DNA of 64,000 nt from Dugong dugon. Its lineage: Eukaryota; Chordata; Mammalia; Sirenia; Dugongidae. The position numbers were made by a program, and so were the translations under genes. The notes under the pieces are model-generated. The model had not been told where the DNA came from. It saw nothing but the letters and a program-made list of their open reading frames with translations, and did no database searches. Of the stretch, positions 60,741 through 64,000 are shown in pieces. The number at the start of each line of letters is the position of its first letter. Within the stretch, counting starts at the first letter, position 1. Location: the NCBI GenBank assembly GCA_030035585.1, contig CM057469.1, positions 56,871,501 through 56,935,500 on the forward strand, in the 5' to 3' direction.

Positions 60741-61126
60741 TGTGGTGCAATGGATCGCTTTTATATGTCCTTTCTCGCCATTGTCTTTTAACTCCCACCA
60801 AATTAATCGTGCGGGGCTACGCAAAAAAGGTGCTTGCAGCCCACCAAGGAGATTGGACAGCTTGCTAATAATAGAAATAAGGTGCTTGGCACCCTTGTGG
60901 AGGTGGGGCCATAGAAATAAGGTGTATGGAATCCTAACGAGGGGATTGGTCAGTTTTGCCATCCCACTAGGCTTAACATGAGCCTTCCTAGAGGCAGAAA
61001 GAGGAGACCTCACTACCTTCAAGAAAGAAGAGCTAGGAGTAGAGCATGTCCTTTGGATCCAGGATCCCTGCTTTAAGAACCTCCTAAACTCAGGAGACAG
61101 AGAGAGCTGTAACCCTGGAGATGGCA
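60741..61126 (+). mobile_element. 3' LTR of the MaLR-like element, truncated
   Basis: It starts TGTGGTGCAATGGATCGC. Its 3' half (GAGACCTCACTACCTTCAAG, GTCCTTTGGATCCAGGATCC) is homologous to the LTRs at 24975, 27625 and 37835. It stops at about CCCTGGAGATGGCA, lacking the polyadenylation segment and CA terminus of the others. A GCAGCAG-rich stretch (61128-61165) follows. Confidence 0.75.
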
Positions 61127-61177
61127 AGAAGCAGCAGCAGAGAAACGGCAGCAGACACAGCAGATCCAGGAAACCAG

Positions 61178-62600
61178 CTATATGTTGTTTACAAAAGACA
61201 CATTATAACATACAGAAATGGAAATGGTAAAAATATTCAGGAAAAAAAATACCAGCTAAATACCAGACCAAAGGACTAAAGATGCTCAAAACTATATTTA
61301 ATACAAAATAAGTTTTTTCTTTTTTTTTTTAAAGGCAGTGTTAGAGATAAAAGGAGACTTAAATTTTAATAAAATGTTTAACCCATTAGGAAGATATAAT
61401 GATTCCAAATTTGCATGTTCTTAATATCATAGATTCAAAATATATAAATTAAAAACTGACAGAAACACATAAATTGCTATAGCTACCATTACCATGGGAG
61501 ATTTCAGCTTCCCCCTCTGTAATTGATAGATCAAGCAGGCAAAATATCAATAAGGATTTAAAAGATTTAATTAGCACAATTAGTTAGTTTAATCTGGTAG
61601 CTATATATAGCCACTGCAACCCAAATTGAAAAATAAAAAAATATATTATTTTCAAGTACACATAGAACATTTATAAAAACTGACCACTCCCTAGGCCAAA
61701 CAGCAAGTAATAGCTAATTTCAAAAAATAGGTATCACATAGGCCACATTCTCTGACTACAGTGCCATTCAGTTAGAATTCAGTAACAAGAAAGATGCAAC
61801 TAAAAATACTCCCAATATTCAAAAATATTTAAATTTAACCATACACCTCTAAATAACTCATGAGTCAAAAAACAAGTCATGGAAATTAGGAAAAAAATAA
61901 TAAATAATAAGAAAAATAAAACCAGTTGCCCTCAAGTCGATTCCGACTCGTGGCAGCCCCATGTGTGTCAGAGTATACCTGTGCTCCATGCGCCATAGGT
62001 TTTCAATGGCTGATTTTTCAAAATTAGATTGCCAAGTCTTTCTTCTGAGGCACCTCTGGGTGGACTCAAACCTCCAACTTTTTGGTTAGCAGCCAAGCAA
62101 GGCACTCCAATAACAAAAATACTACGTGACAAAACTTATGGGATGTAGCCAAAGAAGAGCAGAGAGAAATATATAGCCTTTAATACTTACCGTAGGAAAA
62201 AAGAAAGATGAACATTAATGAATAAATTACCTGATTCAAGTTTGAAAATCCAAATTATACTAAAGAAAGTGGAGAGAGGAAAAAAATAAAATTTAAACAA
62301 ATTAATAAATGAGAAAACAAGGATATTTTTAGGGCATCAACGAAGGCAAAATTGAGTCTTTGAAAACATGTTACAATTTTGAAAAACCTCTGGGAAAACT
62401 GATAAAGAAAAAAAGTAACAAATAAGCAAAACATAGAAAAATGAAAAAGGGGCCAAATTATAGATACAGAAGAGATTAAAACAATAATAGAATGTTATGG
62501 ATAGCTCTGCGTCAGTAAATTTGAAAACTTTGGTGAAAAAGGCAAAATCCTAGAAAAAATATAAATCATTATAGCTGATTCTATGGAAGGAAAGTAGGGA
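61178..62600 (+). mobile_element. Ancient L1 (L1M-type) ORF2 relic
   Basis: ATGTTGTTTACAAAAGACAC, then GATAGATCAAGCAGGCAAAA, TTTTCAAGTACACATAGAAC, ATTCTCTGACTACAGTGCC, CCAATATTCAAAAATATTTA and GAGTCTTTGAAAACATG follow the endonuclease-to-early-RT order of old mammalian L1s. It is heavily decayed and is interrupted by a SINE at 61919-62108. Confidence 0.82.
61919..62108 (-). mobile_element. tRNA-derived SINE, distinct subfamily, nested in L1M
   Basis: Minus-strand SINE with a variant middle (GCTGATTTTTCAAAATTAG, TTCTGAGGCACCTCTGGGTG) not seen in the other copies. The flanks AATAAGAAAAATA (61906-61918) and AATAACAAAAATA (62109-62121) match at 12 of 13 positions. Confidence 0.9.
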
Positions 62601-62815
62601 GGGAGGGAGCAAGGAAATCTTAATCATTCTGTATATTAAATTTTGTGCCAATTTTACACATAAAATTTGAGAAATGTCCTGGGAAGGATCCATGTATCAT
62701 GTAACCCAGTATTTTTTCTCTAAAAATATTGTTATCTTCCTTGATATAAACCTTAAAATTTACAAATACAACAAAAATATCATAATTTTTTTTTATAAGT
62801 CAGTATGAATCTTTC

Positions 62816-63280
62816 CACCAATTATCTGTCAGTTCGTCATGCTGTGCTGGTGTGCATGTTCCTATGATGCTGGAAGCTATGCCACCAGTATTTCAAATAC
62901 CAGCATGGTCACCCATAGTGGACAGGTTTCAGCAGTTTCCAGACTAAGACTGACTAGGAAGAAAGGTCTGGTGATCTACTTCCAAAAATAAGTCAATGAA
63001 AACCTTATGGATCACAACAGAAAACTGTCCAACTCAGTTGTTTTTGACACATCATCAAGAGGGATCAATCACTAGAGAAAGACATCATGTATGGTGAAAT
63101 GTAGAGGGCCAACAAGGGTGTGCAAGACCCTTGGTGAGATGGACTGGCACAATACCCGCAGTGATGGATGAAAATATGCTGGAGATTGTAAGGATAAGGC
63201 AGGACTAGGCAACAGTTTGTTCTGTTGTACATAAGTTGCTATGAGTCGAAGTCAACTTGGCAGCAGCTAACAACAGCAAT
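62816..63280 (+). mobile_element. Internally deleted RTE derivative (class A junction)
   Basis: The RTE 5' end (GATGCTGGAAGCTATGCC, GAAAGGTCTGGTGATCTAC) is joined near 63050 (ACATCATCAAGAGGGATC) to the RTE 3' end, ending GGCAGCAGCTAACAACAGC. The same join occurs at 30764-31430. The coding centre is absent. Confidence 0.88.
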
Positions 63281-64000
63281 ATGGGTCTTTCATCCGTGGA
63301 TTTATCTAAATTTTTTGTTAATTCATTTGTGCTTTCAATCAGTTTTACTGCTGTGGAAATGAGTTCTGTTAAGCTTATAAGTTAAGCTTAAGTGAAGCAG
63401 TATTTTATTTTATATATTCTACACTGAGTTCTCATCACTTGTATTTAGTTTTGAGTTGGTAAACAAAGAAATTACAGTTACATTATAATTCCATTTATGA
63501 TGGATTTTTAGTATAGTCACTTCTAATTTTCCCTTCCTAGGTTGCAAGGCACTAAAACATTTAGTCTGTTTCTCTCTCTCTCCGTTTTTTTCGTTTTTTA
63601 AAACTTATTTTCAAAAACACAGTTACCCATGAACATATTCTCTGCGTTGAAAGGTTTTATAATACAGATCCTGTGGCTTCATCCAATCTCACTGTCTTCC
63701 ACAGAGGAAACCAATTTGTTGTGATTCATTCCAGGCCTTTTTTCAATACATTTTTATTTATATAAATGCACATGGAGATACACTTAAGGTTGTTTTTACA
63801 TGGAATATTTATGCCAAGTGTTGTGAAATACTTTGCAATTTGGTTTAGTCAAGTAAAAATATAAATTACTCAAAGGTACAGATTACATGACGTTAAACAA
63901 CAAGAGCTCTTGGGTAGAAAGTGATCTGTGTTAAATCCGTCTTACAGAATCCAAGTCATGGACAGATGTTTACTCAAGCTTATTATTTTCATTTAAAAAT
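63281..64000. other. Intergenic, nothing confidently recognised
   Basis: A TCTCTCTCTCTCCG microsatellite occurs at about 63571. Segment 63600-63850 looks like old repeat material, but I cannot name it. Confidence 0.45.

Larger units (their letters stand above)
59105..61126 (+). mobile_element. MaLR-like (ERVL) element with internal region
   Basis: A 5' LTR-like start (TGTGGTGTTATGGATCAC) at 59105 matches the start of the 3' LTR at 60741 over about 63 bp (about 87 percent by eye), then diverges. Between them lie 1.4 kb without gag/pol/env-like frames, as expected for non-autonomous MaLR elements. Immediately before the 3' LTR there is a purine-rich GCCAGGGGGTGG tract in the position of the polypurine primer. 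The long antisense open frames in this region (59480-60076, 60648-61127) are considered chance. Confidence 0.72.

Noticed and set aside
60648-61127. 159-codon open frame on the minus strand
   Set aside because: Antisense to the 3' LTR and the end of the internal region. Composition follows the repeat; no domain is recognised.

Overview
This is nuclear DNA from a placental mammal. The best fit is an afrotherian, most likely a proboscidean (elephant). The evidence is the repeat content: many copies of a tRNA-derived SINE whose 3' end matches an RTE (BovB-like) LINE also present here, two lineages of L1 with lineage-specific 3' UTRs, and ERVL-MaLR-like LTRs, over a background of MIR, L2, MLT1 and MER20 relics shared by mammals. 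Nothing prokaryotic is present: no operons, no CRISPR array, no functional RNA genes.

Only one host gene is visible. The last two coding exons of RGS13 (regulator of G-protein signalling 13, R4 family) lie on the + strand at 1005-1171 and 2632-2817, with clean splice acceptors, a donor, a stop codon and a 3' UTR with AATAAA signals. Earlier exons lie left of the window. From about 3.6 kb to 64 kb I find no further exon. This fits the intergenic interval downstream of RGS13 in the mammalian RGS gene cluster (RGS2 is the next gene in human).

The other 60 kb is layered transposable elements. Main landmarks: a 5'-truncated L1 with an 18-bp target-site duplication and an ORF2 broken only by two stop codons (11333-14898); a decayed near-full-length L1 (about 40301-47308); other L1 3' ends at 19207 (-), 22064, 28606, 39568 and 56444; an RTE LINE with a recognisable reverse transcriptase (33780-35612); internally deleted RTE derivatives at 30764, 37287, 49514, 50972 and 62816; ERV LTRs at 24975, 27625, 37835, 39910 and 60741, the last part of a MaLR-like provirus starting at 59105; and more than a dozen tRNA-SINEs, many with visible target-site duplications.

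The more unusual observations concern element structure: tandem copies of the L1 3' terminal module, deletion breakpoints shared between RTE derivatives, an unexplained 223-bp block inside one derivative, two SINEs sharing one insertion site, and a solo LTR with a 6-bp duplication at an L1 boundary. I found no convincing new gene system.
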